Assembly (NCBI RefSeq): GCF_014695715.1
Contig: NZ_JACJOT010000007.1
Span: 1-64,000, forward strand
Length of the DNA: 64,000 nucleotides
Direction: 5' to 3'
Source: Microcoleus sp. FACHB-68
GTDB lineage: Bacteria > Cyanobacteriota > Cyanobacteriia > Cyanobacteriales > Oscillatoriaceae
Made by a program: the position numbers and the translations under genes. Positions 1 through 10,059 of the stretch are shown in pieces (position 1 is the first letter of the stretch; each line of letters begins with the position of its first letter). The notes under the pieces are model-generated. The model was not told the origin of the DNA, did no database searches, and saw only the letters and a program-made list of their open reading frames with translations.

Positions 1-223
1 CTTTCAAACTATTATTTTTTCTAGGTTCAGGGCGCTTCGAGGCGTCTCGCTTTCGCGTCGCTTCCTCTTGAGCGCTTTACTAATCTATCAACTCAACTGA
101 GCTCTGTCAACCCTTTTTGAAAAAATATTTGAACTTGGGTTTCATAAACTCTCAAACCCCTGCAGGGCGTAGCATTTGCGCGAGAATGAGTAATGCACGT
201 CTTGCTGCTGAGGAAAAACACCT

Positions 224-1132
224 GTGAATTTTCAATCGGTCATTGCTACATTGCATCAGTTTTGGGCCGAGCGCGGCTGCTTAATTGCCCAACCTTACGA
301 TATAGAGAAAGGGGCCGGCACGATGAGTCCCCATACATTCTTAAGAGCGATTGGCCCTGAACCTTGGTCAGTCGCCTATGTAGAGCCTTGCCGGCGTCCT
401 ACGGATGGCCGCTATGGCGAAAATCCCAATCGCTATCAGCACTACTACCAGTATCAAGTGTTGATGAAGCCCTCACCGGATAACATCCAAGACATATATC
501 TCGATTCCTTACGGGCATTAGGCATTCGCCCAGAGGATCACGACATTCGGTTTGTGGAAGACAACTGGGAATCTCCCACCTTAGGAGCTTGGGGTGTAGG
601 CTGGGAAGTTTGGCTTGACGGCATGGAAATTACTCAATTCACCTACTTCCAGCAGTGTGGAGGAATTGATTGCCGTCCAGTAGCTATCGAGATTACTTAT
701 GGACTAGAGCGGCTGGCCATGTATCTTCAAGAGGTTGATGCGTTTACCAAAATTCGCTGGACAGATGAGGTGAGCTATGGAGACGTTCACTTTCAAGGAG
801 AAATTGAGCAATGTACTTATAACTTCGAGGCGTCGAATCCCGATTTGCTGTTTACATTGTTTGGGCTATACGAACAAGAAGCAGAACAGTTAACCCAGCG
901 CGGGCTAGTTCTACCGAGTCTGGATTATGTGCTCAAGTGTTCTCACTCGTTTAACTTGCTCGACGCTAGAGGAGTAATTTCTGTAACGGAGCGGACACGC
1001 TACATTGGGAGAATTCGCAACTTAGCGCGACGAGTGGCGCAGCTGTACTTGCAGCAACGCGAGCAGTTAGAATTTCCATTGGGGCGAAGGCTGGAGGGTA
1101 AGCCACCGGCAGCTCAATTAACGTCGCAGTAA
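224..1132 (+). CDS. glyQ: Glycyl-tRNA synthetase alpha subunit
   Basis: Catalytic alpha subunit of the bacterial alpha2beta2 glycyl-tRNA synthetase; it activates glycine with ATP and, with the beta subunit (glyS, not in this window), charges tRNA-Gly in the cytoplasm. The 302-residue protein has the family opening ([17 protein letters not shown]), the class II core with the [17 protein letters not shown] segment, and the conserved region around [19 protein letters not shown]. Length is normal for the family. The start is GTG at 224, supported by a purine-rich GAGGAAAAA about 8 bases upstream; no better ATG precedes the conserved N-terminus. It stands alone, with a 96-base gap to the next gene on the same strand. 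Bases 1-223 before it show no recognisable gene. Confidence 0.97.
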   Translation: MNFQSVIATLHQFWAERGCLIAQPYDIEKGAGTMSPHTFLRAIGPEPWSVAYVEPCRRPTDGRYGENPNRYQHYYQYQVLMKPSPDNIQDIYLDSLRALGIRPEDHDIRFVEDNWESPTLGAWGVGWEVWLDGMEITQFTYFQQCGGIDCRPVAIEITYGLERLAMYLQEVDAFTKIRWTDEVSYGDVHFQGEIEQCTYNFEASNPDLLFTLFGLYEQEAEQLTQRGLVLPSLDYVLKCSHSFNLLDARGVISVTERTRYIGRIRNLARRVAQLYLQQREQLEFPLGRRLEGKPPAAQLTSQ

Positions 1133-1228
1133 TTCCTATAGGATAGGCTGAGATAACCTAAAATATTCGTTCGGCCTATCGGCTTCTACGGCTCTATCAA
1201 AATGCTGAAGGACGAGGTTTTGTAACTG

Positions 1229-1705
1229 ATGGATCTGAGTCAACTGCTCGAACCCATTGCTGAGCAATTTCGCAGGTTAGGAATTCCTGAACCCATTACC
1301 CATTGGGGGCACCCCCTGATGATGGCCATTGTCGTGTTTGTGATGGGCAGTTTTGTTGGGTTAGCCGGCTGGCGTGGGCGGGCAGTTACCGATCCAGAAA
1401 CAGCAAGTAAGAGTCGTAGCGATCACCGGAAATTAGCACCGTGGATGTTTCTGTTTCTGGCATTAGGCTACACCGGCGGGGTGCTATCGCTCGTTATGCA
1501 ACATCAGCCGGTGCTGGAAAGCCCTCATTTTTGGACCGGCTCAACTGTGCTGGCATTACTTGCTATCAATGGCGTCATTTCTCTAAGTGGTTTCGGCGGC
1601 AATAAAGCCGTGCTACGCACAGCTCACGCTTACCTGGGCAGTACAGCACTTTGCCTGCTGTTTCTTCATGCGATACTCGGTTTGAAACTAGGGCTAGCTA
1701 TCTAA
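1229..1705 (+). CDS. DUF4079 family membrane protein
   Basis: A 158-residue integral membrane protein of the DUF4079 family, common in cyanobacteria and of unestablished function. About four hydrophobic segments are visible: near residues 29-48 (MMAIVVFVMGSFVGLAGW), 71-90, 104-122 and 134-157. Histidines in membrane-proximal positions (THWGHP near 24-28, LRTAHAYLGS near 132, LHAILGL near 147) recall haem-coordinating cytochrome b-like bundles, but that is only suggestive. The stop codon overlaps the start codon of the following comEC gene (TAATG), so the two are probably translationally coupled. The family call is from remembered sequence pattern; the function is unknown. Confidence 0.8.
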   Translation: MDLSQLLEPIAEQFRRLGIPEPITHWGHPLMMAIVVFVMGSFVGLAGWRGRAVTDPETASKSRSDHRKLAPWMFLFLALGYTGGVLSLVMQHQPVLESPHFWTGSTVLALLAINGVISLSGFGGNKAVLRTAHAYLGSTALCLLFLHAILGLKLGLAI

Positions 1706-4104
1706 TGACCCGCACTGGCGGCATAATTTTGAGTCTGGCTTACATTGTGGGGTTGCTGTGTGCGGCAACTCCCAGACAGTATTTTGGCGTGCCGGCAGGG
1801 GGCTTAATCCTGTTAACTTTGGGAATAGCGGCAGCGCTGGTAATTCCTCGATTTTGGAGAACCGGCCCTAAATTTTGGCTGTGGCTAAGTGCCGGCATCA
1901 TCGGATTATTGGCAACCCTGTATTTTCAAACACGAGTTCCACAACCGGCAGCCAATGACATTAGCAGATTTGTCAAGCCAGCTGATCAAAAAGCTTTAGA
2001 GCAAGTTGTGATTGTGTGGGGGAAAGTCGGCAGTACCCCACACTTAACTCGCTCTCAAAAAGCTCAATTTTGGTTAGAAGCAACTAACTTTAACGAGATT
2101 ATTTCTCCTGAAAAATCTCCATCAGCAAATCAACCAAATAAATCGGCAGAAGGCTCTCAGGTAGCCACTGGTAAATTATATGTAACAGTGCCCCTCCTCC
2201 AAGCAACAGGTTTATATCCGGGTCAGAGGGTTGCTGTCACTGGCGTCTTATACATACCTAAAGCTCCGACAAACCCAGGGGCTTTTAATTTTCAAGCTTA
2301 CTTGGCTAAAGAAGGCTGCTTTGCCGGCCTGCGAGGGCGTCAAGTTAGCTGGCCCAATGGACAAGCCGGCACAAGATGGGGATGGTGGGCGGTGCGGCAG
2401 CGAATTATTCGCTCACAAGTTAATTGGCTGGGCGTCCCGGAAGGCCCACTGGTCAGTGCAATGGCTTTAGGGAAACAAGCCGTCGATCTGCCTTATGACA
2501 TTAAAGACCCCTTTGTACAGGTTGGGTTAGCCCACACTCTCGCAGCTTCTGGCGCTCAAGTGTCCTTAATTTTAGGGATGGTATTGGCTTTAACGCGGCG
2601 TCTTTCTATGCGCGTTCAATTTGCCATAGGGACAGGTGCCATTGCTATATTTGTTGGCTTAACTGGTTTAGAGCCTTCAGTAAGCCGTGCTGCCATTATG
2701 GGAATTGGCGCATTAGTTGCTTTGGTGGCAGAAAGGAAGGTGAAGCCATTGGGTTCACTGCTAGTAGCGGCAACAATTCTGCTGCTATTTAATCCTTTGT
2801 GGGTTTGGGATTTAGGGTTTCAGTTCAGTTTTTTGGCGACACTAGGATTAGTTGTGACGGTGCCGGCCATTATTAAACGTTTAGATTGGTTGCCGCCGGC
2901 TATTGCCTCTTTAATTGCCGTTCCACTTGCTGCTTCTGTCTGGGTTTTACCGTTGCAACTTTACATTTTTAACGTCGTATCTCCCTATAGTATTTTAGTT
3001 AATATCATCACCGCCCCTCTAATTTCTGTGATTAGTTTGGGTGGTTTTATTAGCGGTTTTGCCGGCTTAATTTGGTCAACAGCAGGAAGCGCTTTGGCGT
3101 GGCCGTTGTATTACCCCAGCCATGCGATGATTGTAATTGTAGAGTTTTTCAACAAGTTACCCGGCAATTCAGTGGCAGTCGGCGCGCTCACTGGAATCCA
3201 GTTAGTGGCGCTGTATGGGTTAATTGGCTTAGTCTGGTTGATGGGAAATTATAAGAAAGAGAGTAAAAAGCAATCAGGCAAAGGCAAACTTAATTTATCG
3301 TTTATTCTTTATCCCTTATCAATTGCTGGGCGCTGGTGGTTTGCTGGTTTAATAGCAGTGAGTTTGGTCGTTGTGCCGGCCCATCAAACAAAAACAACCT
3401 TATTTCGGATCACGGTACTCGATACCACGAAAGAGCCGGTTTTGGTCATTCAAGATCGGGGAAAAATTACCCTTGTTAATAGTGGAGATGACAGTACGGC
3501 TCGATTTACGGTATTACCTTTTTTGCAGCAGCAAGGCGTTAATCAAATTGATTGGGCAATTGCTACGGGCGCTCAGCCTGACTCCAGAAGCGGCTGGAAT
3601 TTAATTTTAGAACGCTTGCCTATTAAAACACTGCACAGTATAAAACATAGCCCTGATGGTGCAATCGCAAGGGCGATTAAAGCACACGAGGGATTTTACC
3701 AGCCATTGCCAGTTGGCCAAGCCGTGTCTGCCGGCACGACTTCTGTTGAGCTAATTGATCCGGAACTGCTGGTGGTGCAGTTTCAAATTAATGGCCAAAA
3801 TTGGTTATTATTAGGGGATCTCAATCCAGCTCAGCAACAAAAATTACTGAAAGCAGAAAAGCTGCAGAATTTGCAAGTGCTTTGGTGGTCTGGGAAGCAT
3901 CTCAATGCCAGTTTACTGAAGACATTGCAGCCGGCAGTGGCGATCTCATCCTCTAAGTCTGTCGATCCAGACACGGCGGCCCAACTGAGTAAAGCCAAGG
4001 CCCAGCTATACTGGACGGAACGGGATGGTGCACTTCAGTGGACACCGGCAGGTGGATTTGAAACAATGCTAGAGGCAACGGAAAACAAAGCTTCCCTGCT
4101 GTAA
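1705..4104 (+). CDS. comEC: ComEC/Rec2 family DNA-uptake channel protein
   Basis: Polytopic inner-membrane protein of the ComEC/Rec2 family, which in naturally competent bacteria carries single-stranded DNA across the inner membrane. At 799 residues it has two N-terminal hydrophobic segments, a soluble OB-like domain (about 80-220), the multi-pass Competence domain (about 235-515, including LAHTLAASGAQVSLI and PSVSRAAIMGIGAL) and a C-terminal beta-lactamase-like region (about 565-780). The open frame extends back to 1651, but ATG 1705 is preferred because it overlaps the upstream stop as TAATG and gives a clean hydrophobic N-terminus. The C-terminal domain lacks the usual HxHxDH metal site: the corresponding stretch reads ATGAQPDSRSG. 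Nuclease activity in this copy is therefore doubtful; the transport domain looks intact. Confidence 0.88.
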   Translation: MTRTGGIILSLAYIVGLLCAATPRQYFGVPAGGLILLTLGIAAALVIPRFWRTGPKFWLWLSAGIIGLLATLYFQTRVPQPAANDISRFVKPADQKALEQVVIVWGKVGSTPHLTRSQKAQFWLEATNFNEIISPEKSPSANQPNKSAEGSQVATGKLYVTVPLLQATGLYPGQRVAVTGVLYIPKAPTNPGAFNFQAYLAKEGCFAGLRGRQVSWPNGQAGTRWGWWAVRQRIIRSQVNWLGVPEGPLVSAMALGKQAVDLPYDIKDPFVQVGLAHTLAASGAQVSLILGMVLALTRRLSMRVQFAIGTGAIAIFVGLTGLEPSVSRAAIMGIGALVALVAERKVKPLGSLLVAATILLLFNPLWVWDLGFQFSFLATLGLVVTVPAIIKRLDWLPPAIASLIAVPLAASVWVLPLQLYIFNVVSPYSILVNIITAPLISVISLGGFISGFAGLIWSTAGSALAWPLYYPSHAMIVIVEFFNKLPGNSVAVGALTGIQLVALYGLIGLVWLMGNYKKESKKQSGKGKLNLSFILYPLSIAGRWWFAGLIAVSLVVVPAHQTKTTLFRITVLDTTKEPVLVIQDRGKITLVNSGDDSTARFTVLPFLQQQGVNQIDWAIATGAQPDSRSGWNLILERLPIKTLHSIKHSPDGAIARAIKAHEGFYQPLPVGQAVSAGTTSVELIDPELLVVQFQINGQNWLLLGDLNPAQQQKLLKAEKLQNLQVLWWSGKHLNASLLKTLQPAVAISSSKSVDPDTAAQLSKAKAQLYWTERDGALQWTPAGGFETMLEATENKASLL

Positions 4105-4148
4105 TTGGCAAAAGATCGAGTAAAATACTATAAATAGCGTCGGCACTT

Positions 4149-4235
4149 GGAGAGGTGGCAGAGCGGTTGAATGCGGTAGACTCGAAATCTACTTTAGGGG
4201 CAACCCTAACGTGGGTTCAAATCCCACCCTCTCCG
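4149..4235 (+). tRNA. tRNA-Ser (anticodon CGA)
   Basis: A complete 87-base class II tRNA. The acceptor arms GGAGAGG (4149-4155) and CCTCTCC (4228-4234) pair perfectly, with discriminator G at 4235. The anticodon stem GTAGA/TCTAC encloses loop CTCGAAA with anticodon CGA, reading UCG serine codons. A long variable arm follows (around GGGGCAACCC). The T arm is GTGGG-TTCAAAT-CCCAC (4211-4227). The 3' CCA is not encoded. It lies 44 bases after comEC and is transcribed in the same direction as its neighbours. Confidence 0.97.
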
Positions 4236-4389
4236 TTGAAAACTTTACATATTAGCTAGTTGCCAGCAAGTAGCCATCGTCCTGATGGTCAGTTGAGATT
4301 TGGTATCAGTAGATAGCATTTGGGTATCGACTCAATGCGGGGTGCTGTCGAACCTTTCCACTCGCTTACTGACCGGCAAGGCTACTTCT

Positions 4390-6948
4390 ATGCGTGTCTC
4401 GTTTGTTGCCATTTGTACCTTAACTGCCCTCGCTACCCAAGATTTGACCCGAACGGCTAGCGCTTATTCAACTTCACCCTCTCCACACCGAGAACAAGAG
4501 GCTAGTAATTTTGTCGTAAGTGGCAACACCGGCACACCTGTACCCGTTGTCCCTGTCGCTTCACCAGAAAGCTTTATCGTCCAAGTTGCCGGTCAGCGTC
4601 TTGCTGATGTGCCCGGTCACTGGGCGCAAAGTTTTATAGAACCTCTGGTTTCGCGGGGGATTATTCAAGGCTTTTCTGATGGAAACTTCCGACCGGACGT
4701 GGCACTAAATCGCGCTCAGTTTGCCACAATTATTCAACAAGCTTTTCAGAAAAATTCCCTGCGTCCTGCCGCTCAATTTGCCGATGTGCCGGCGAATTAT
4801 TGGGCTTATAATGCGATTCAAAACGCGTATCAAATGGGCTTTATTAGGGGAGAGGGCAGTAACTTATTTAATCCCACTCAAAATATCTCCCGCGTGCAAG
4901 TTTTAGTCGGTTTGGCGGAAGGACTTAACTTAAAAGCCACTACCGTTAATCCGAATAACTTAGAGACTTATTTTGATGATGCCGGCAGCATACCTGAATA
5001 CGCCCGTAATAGCGTTGCAGCAGCGATAGAAAATCGCCTGGTTGTTAATTATCCTAATATCCGTTCACTCAATCCTAATCAAGCCGCAACACGGGCAGAA
5101 GTCGCAGCGTTTCTCTATCAAGCCTTGGTTAAAACTGGACAGATGCCGGCGCTGACACCGAGCGCAGTTGCCAACCAGCCCCAAAATCAGCCACCACTGC
5201 CAACACTATCACCTAATCCGATTCGCATTGCGCCGCCGCCGCCTTCGGCTTTCAACACTCAGTTAATAACGAATACGACTTCTATCGCGGCACCTCCAGC
5301 CGGTTTCAGTGTGCGGCCAACAACTTCTGCAATTGAAGCTCAGCAGGCTGATTACACCTTAGGAGGGGGGGATCGCATCCGTCTGGATATTTTAAACGTT
5401 CCCGAATACGCGGGTGAATATCAAGTTTTGGTTAATGGTTCCGTAAACTTACCCTTGATTGGTAATGTATCGGTTAAAGGATTAACTTTGGAAGGGGCAG
5501 CTTCTACCATTTCTGGGAAGTACGCTTACTTTGTTAGGGAACCCATTATAACCATAAGTTTAATCGCACCGCGTCCTTTGAAAGTTGGGATTTCTGGAGA
5601 GGTCAATCGTCCTGGTTCTTATACCATTCCACTTGCCGGCGAAGGGGATGGGAACGGTGGAATTCAATTTCCTACAATCACCCAAGCAATTCAGCTAGCT
5701 GGGGGAATTAATCAAGCGTCAAACTTGCGTCAGGTGCTAGTGCGCCGGCCTCAATTAAGCGGTGCAGATCAAATCATTGGAATCGATTTGTGGGCACTCT
5801 TGCAAGGCGGCGATTTGCGTCAAGATTTAACGTTGCAAGATGGGGATATGATCTTTATTCCTACTTCAGTCAGCACTAATTTAGCAGAAGCGCCTAGATT
5901 GGCATCTGCCAGTTTTTCTGCGGCTAAAACTCAACCTTTAAATATTGCCGTCGTTGGAGAAGTTTCTAAACCCGGTTCTTATACCGTAACGGTGGATGAA
6001 GCCGGTGAGCGGGCAACTTTAACAAAGGCAATTAAAGTTGCTGGCGGAGTGACGCAATCTGCTGATATTCGTCGCGTACAAATTCGCCGGCCCACACAAG
6101 CCGGTTCACAACAACTAATTGCTGTAGATTTATGGCAACTTTTACGAGGTGGTGATCTTCAGCAAGATGTGATTTTGCAACAAGGCGATACGATTGTTAT
6201 TCCAACTTCCACTGATGTTAATTTAGCAGAAGCTCCTCAATTAGCTGCCGCCAACTTTGCTGCTGATCAAACTCAACCTGTCAGTATTGCTGTGGTGGGT
6301 GAAGTTGCTCGTCCGGGATCTCATATTATTAAGTCAGATGAAAACGACACTATTCCAACGATCACACGAGCCATTCAAGTTGCCGGCGGCATCACGCAAT
6401 TAGCTGATATCCGCCAGGTTCAAGTACGCCGCATGACAAGAGAAGGTTCTGAAAAAACCATTAACGTCAATCTTTGGGATCTTTTACAATCTGGTGATTT
6501 ACGTCAAGATGTAACTTTACAACAAGGCGATACAATTGTTATTCCCACTGCAATTGCCCTGAATTCCGAAGAGGCAAATGAGCTGGCTTCTGCTAGTTTT
6601 TCACCCGCTGAAATTACTATCAATATAGTTGGAGAAGTGGTCAAACCAGGAGCCGTACAAGTTCCACCCAATACACCTTTAAATCAAGCATTGCTCGCAG
6701 CGGGCGGATTTAACACACGCGCGCGGAAAAGAACTGTGGAACTGGTTCGCCTCAACGCGAATGGCACAGTTTCTAAACGCAGTATAGAAATTGATCTTGA
6801 AAATGGAATTAATGAACAAAATAATCCAACTCTCCGCCCTAATGATGTGGTTATCGTTGGTAAATCTGGGTTAGCAGGCTTGTCAGATACGGTGGGTGAT
6901 GTGTTAAGTCCACTGCGGTTTATTTTCCCAATTCTCAACTTGTTCTAA
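4390..6948 (+). CDS. SLH-domain polysaccharide export protein with SLBB repeats
   Basis: A secreted, probably outer-membrane exporter of exopolysaccharide (Wza/OPX-like) fused to S-layer homology (SLH) domains. From ATG 4390 it is 852 residues: a signal-like N-terminus (MRVSFVAICTLTALA), three SLH motifs (about 70-250; e.g. DVPGHWAQSFIEPLVSRGII), a proline-rich linker (255-310), the Poly_export domain (from about 326, GGDRIRLDILNVPEYAGEY), then four SLBB-like modules starting near 400, 520, 635 and 745 with the recurring motif VGEVxxPGS. The middle modules repeat almost word for word (LRQDVTLQQGDTIVIPT). The frame continues upstream to a TTG at 4300; ATG 4390 is chosen because it begins the signal peptide, and the 4300 start cannot be excluded. 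The tyrosine autokinase gene follows 93 bases downstream, the classical export partner. Confidence 0.85.
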   Translation: MRVSFVAICTLTALATQDLTRTASAYSTSPSPHREQEASNFVVSGNTGTPVPVVPVASPESFIVQVAGQRLADVPGHWAQSFIEPLVSRGIIQGFSDGNFRPDVALNRAQFATIIQQAFQKNSLRPAAQFADVPANYWAYNAIQNAYQMGFIRGEGSNLFNPTQNISRVQVLVGLAEGLNLKATTVNPNNLETYFDDAGSIPEYARNSVAAAIENRLVVNYPNIRSLNPNQAATRAEVAAFLYQALVKTGQMPALTPSAVANQPQNQPPLPTLSPNPIRIAPPPPSAFNTQLITNTTSIAAPPAGFSVRPTTSAIEAQQADYTLGGGDRIRLDILNVPEYAGEYQVLVNGSVNLPLIGNVSVKGLTLEGAASTISGKYAYFVREPIITISLIAPRPLKVGISGEVNRPGSYTIPLAGEGDGNGGIQFPTITQAIQLAGGINQASNLRQVLVRRPQLSGADQIIGIDLWALLQGGDLRQDLTLQDGDMIFIPTSVSTNLAEAPRLASASFSAAKTQPLNIAVVGEVSKPGSYTVTVDEAGERATLTKAIKVAGGVTQSADIRRVQIRRPTQAGSQQLIAVDLWQLLRGGDLQQDVILQQGDTIVIPTSTDVNLAEAPQLAAANFAADQTQPVSIAVVGEVARPGSHIIKSDENDTIPTITRAIQVAGGITQLADIRQVQVRRMTREGSEKTINVNLWDLLQSGDLRQDVTLQQGDTIVIPTAIALNSEEANELASASFSPAEITINIVGEVVKPGAVQVPPNTPLNQALLAAGGFNTRARKRTVELVRLNANGTVSKRSIEIDLENGINEQNNPTLRPNDVVIVGKSGLAGLSDTVGDVLSPLRFIFPILNLF

Positions 6949-7041
6949 TTCTCAAAGCAGCAGGGTTTGGGTGAGGAGTTGCATCTGCCGGCATTCTTTT
7001 AAATCATTCTTCAATCCCCTTAAATTTTCTGAGCTGAGTTA

Positions 7042-9342
7042 ATGAATACGATAGAAAACCAACCATCTTCTCAGCAGCTTTTGCCTAAAGTTCATAACCG
7101 GCCACCTCAGATATTACCTCGCATTTACCTATCTGAAGCGCACAAACATGAGGATGAAGAATTCGATCTCAGCCAGGTTTTGCCGATTGTTCGTCGTAGA
7201 AGCGTTTTAATTGCCGGTGTAACAACGGGAGTGACGGCTGTCGTTGGAATTTGGAGTTTTACTCAAACACCTGAGTATGAAGGCAAATTTCAGTTGTTAT
7301 TAGAGCCGATGATGCCTGGAAGTCAAGGTAATAACTTGCTTCCCATTGACTTGAAAAGCAAAATGCCGGCAGCCGGTTTAGATTATGAGTCGCAAATACA
7401 GGTTTTGTGGAGTCCTAAAGTCATGTCTCCGATTATTGAGCAATTACAAGCTCGATATAAAGATATGAGCTATGATTCTCTTTTTAATAAAGAAGCCGGG
7501 AAAAATCAGTTATTAATTCAGCGCTACAACAAAACTAAAATCATAGAAGTTCGATACCGCAACTTGGACAAAGGAAAAATTAACTTTGTTTTAGAAAAAG
7601 TCGCTCAAGGCTATGTTAACTACAGTATTGATGATCGCAAAACTTCTACTCGCGAAGGAATTAACTTTATCGAGAAGCAACTGCCTGATTTGCGCCGGCG
7701 TGTGGATGAGCAGCAAAGAAAACTTCTGGAATTTCGGCAGCAATTTAATATTATAAATCTGCAAATTCAGGGAGAGCAGCTATCTGAGCGAGTGATTCAA
7801 ATTCAAAACCAGCGAGTAGAGGCAGAAACAACCTTAAATCAGCAGCGCTCACTCTATACGATGCTACAGCAACGTCTAGGTTTAGATCCTGATGATGCAA
7901 TTGCCGCTGCGGCTTTAACTCAAGCACCTCGATATCAACAGTTGCTCAATAAACTTAAAGAAATAGAAACAAAGATTGCTATTGAATCAGCTCGATTTCA
8001 TGAAACTAGCCCGACTCTGAGAATGTTGCGAGAGCAACAGCAAAATTTGATTCCTTTGTTGAATCAAGAAGCGCAACAAGTTTTAGGAAAAACAGGAAAC
8101 ATTAAGACTTTACCTTTCCAAGATTCAATTCGCTTGAATTTAGCTCAACAGTTAATCAATACTGCAAACACTATCCTCGTTCAAGAGGTGCGCTTAAACG
8201 CCACTGCAGAGGCGGAAAGGCAGTTAAATGAACAAGTAAGCCGATTTCCTTCCTTGGTTCGTGAACACTCAAATTTAGAAGCAGAATTAAATATAGCCAC
8301 TGACACACTAAAGCAACTTTTAACACAACGAGAAGTGCTGCGGGTTGAAGCTGCTCAGCAGGAGGTGCCTTGGGAATTAATTTCTCTACCGGAAATTATG
8401 CAAGATATGAAAGGGATGCCGGTGCCTGTGTCTCCAAAACTGCCCATTACTTTAGCTTTAGGAGGAGCCGCCGGCTTGTTATTAGGTGCGGGTGCAGCTG
8501 CGTTGGCGGAACGACTGAACAATGTTTTCCACACGACTGATGATTTAAAAAATTCTCTAAGTTTACCTCTCTTAGGAATGATTCCTTATAGTGAGCAAAC
8601 ATTACTAAAGCCGTTAAGAGGGGAATTAGCGGAAGAGGAACTTAATTCGTCTCACCTCCTTAGTCCCTCCTTTTTCCAAGAAGCTTTTCGCTTACTTTAT
8701 ACAAAATTTCGCTTTCTAAAGTTGGACAAACGTATTCGATCTTTGGTGATTAGTTCTGCTACATCGGGAGATGGAAAATCTACAGTAGCGTTGAACTTAG
8801 CAAAAGCTGCGGCTGTTATGGGGCAGCGAGTATTATTGGTGGATGCAAACTTGCGCCGGCCTCAAATTCACACTCAGCTTGGCTTAGCACCCCAGAAAGG
8901 ATTAAGTGATGTAATTTCCAGCAATATTCAAGTGAATAATGTGATTATTAAATCACAGATTGAGGAAAATTTATGGGTGCTAACTGCTGGAAAAATGCTA
9001 ACAGATGCGCCTCAATTTCTTTCATCTAAAAATATGCAATATTTAATGAATAAGTTAAAATCCGCCTTTGATTTAGTTATTTATGATGCACCACCGCTGC
9101 TGAATGTGGCAGATAGTAAATTTCTGGCGGCAAATACAGATGGACTCATCCTAGTGGTGCGGATGGGTAAAACAAATCGGACTGTTTTGACACAAGTCTT
9201 GGATCGATTAAGCACTGGTGATTTTCCTGTTTTAGGTGTGATTGCAAATGAGGTACGAAAGGATAGTTTAAGGATGTATGATCGTTATTACAAAAAGCTT
9301 ACAAAAACTCGTAATTTCGATACTCTATATCCTATGTTTTAA
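7042..9342 (+). CDS. Polysaccharide co-polymerase with BY-kinase domain (Wzc/GumC-like)
   Basis: Inner-membrane regulator of exopolysaccharide chain length and export, combining a Wzz domain with a bacterial tyrosine autokinase. The 766-residue protein has a first transmembrane helix at about 53-72, a long periplasmic coiled-coil region (about 75-460, rich in Q/E/R), a second helix at about 470-495, and a cytoplasmic kinase domain. Walker A is SGDGKST (about 575-581), Walker A' is VLLVDANLRRP, and Walker B is LVIYDAPP. The C-terminus holds a short tyrosine cluster (YDRYYKK and LYP), the usual autophosphorylation target. It follows the SLH-SLBB exporter on the same strand, so the two are likely one export operon. 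No flippase or glycosyltransferase genes are seen nearby. Confidence 0.92.
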   Translation: MNTIENQPSSQQLLPKVHNRPPQILPRIYLSEAHKHEDEEFDLSQVLPIVRRRSVLIAGVTTGVTAVVGIWSFTQTPEYEGKFQLLLEPMMPGSQGNNLLPIDLKSKMPAAGLDYESQIQVLWSPKVMSPIIEQLQARYKDMSYDSLFNKEAGKNQLLIQRYNKTKIIEVRYRNLDKGKINFVLEKVAQGYVNYSIDDRKTSTREGINFIEKQLPDLRRRVDEQQRKLLEFRQQFNIINLQIQGEQLSERVIQIQNQRVEAETTLNQQRSLYTMLQQRLGLDPDDAIAAAALTQAPRYQQLLNKLKEIETKIAIESARFHETSPTLRMLREQQQNLIPLLNQEAQQVLGKTGNIKTLPFQDSIRLNLAQQLINTANTILVQEVRLNATAEAERQLNEQVSRFPSLVREHSNLEAELNIATDTLKQLLTQREVLRVEAAQQEVPWELISLPEIMQDMKGMPVPVSPKLPITLALGGAAGLLLGAGAAALAERLNNVFHTTDDLKNSLSLPLLGMIPYSEQTLLKPLRGELAEEELNSSHLLSPSFFQEAFRLLYTKFRFLKLDKRIRSLVISSATSGDGKSTVALNLAKAAAVMGQRVLLVDANLRRPQIHTQLGLAPQKGLSDVISSNIQVNNVIIKSQIEENLWVLTAGKMLTDAPQFLSSKNMQYLMNKLKSAFDLVIYDAPPLLNVADSKFLAANTDGLILVVRMGKTNRTVLTQVLDRLSTGDFPVLGVIANEVRKDSLRMYDRYYKKLTKTRNFDTLYPMF

Positions 9343-9456
9343 GAAATTAAAAATTTCATGAGAAAATAGGAACAGCCTAAATTTAGGATTACATCTGGTA
9401 TTGAGTAGAATATAAATTCTCTGTAGTTTTTTATCTAAACGTTTATTTTAAGATTT

Positions 9457-9873
9457 TCATATAAATAACTCAAGCGGTAAGTGACCATACATTTCATTAA
9501 TTCCTTCTTGATAAGAAGATTGACAAGAAACCAGAACGCCTCGATGTTTTCCTGTGTAGGAGTCAAAATAACATAAGCCTGTGAGAGGGTTGAACTTAAT
9601 ATAAACAGAGCCTTCAGCTTTGGAAATGTCGAGGGAAGCTTCATAGCCTAAAGCTTTTGCATAGCTTTCTAGCGCTAATAGACCTTGCTCTGGAGTGCCG
9701 GCGCAAATTCCTAATATTTGGTAATCAGAGTGGCCGGCTAGTAAAAGCAGGGCTTGACGGATTAAGACTTTTTCCGATTCAGAATCTACTGATTTTGTTT
9801 CTATACAGTTAAAAGGTGCAAGAAGTTGTTGGGCTTCTTGAATGGTCAGATTAGCCTGGTTCTGTAGGTTCAT
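9457..9873 (-). CDS. DUF1824 family protein
   Basis: A 138-residue soluble protein I recognise as the cyanobacterial DUF1824 family, function unknown. The conserved C-terminal half reads VYIKFNPLTGLCYFDSYTG followed by HRGVLVSCQSSY and YGHLPLELF. There is no signal peptide or membrane segment. It is alone on the minus strand, convergent with the autokinase gene. The spacer between them (9343-9456) contains a perfect 12-base palindrome CCTAAATTTAGG at 9376-9387. Upstream of the start no clear Shine-Dalgarno sequence is visible. Confidence 0.8.
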   Translation of the reverse strand: MNLQNQANLTIQEAQQLLAPFNCIETKSVDSESEKVLIRQALLLLAGHSDYQILGICAGTPEQGLLALESYAKALGYEASLDISKAEGSVYIKFNPLTGLCYFDSYTGKHRGVLVSCQSSYQEGINEMYGHLPLELFI

Positions 9874-10059
9874 AGATGCTGATGTGATTGCAGTGATCGA
9901 TTGGCTGTAAATGTGCCGGCGATAGAAAATTACGGCTTCTTGGCTTTCTTGCTACTGTGTGTCAGGGAACCCGCATTTATGAGAACCTGTGAGTTTCTGC
10001 AAATTAATGACAATATTAGCTCAAGGACATCGCTCAAACTCAATCAGCCGGCAAAACAT

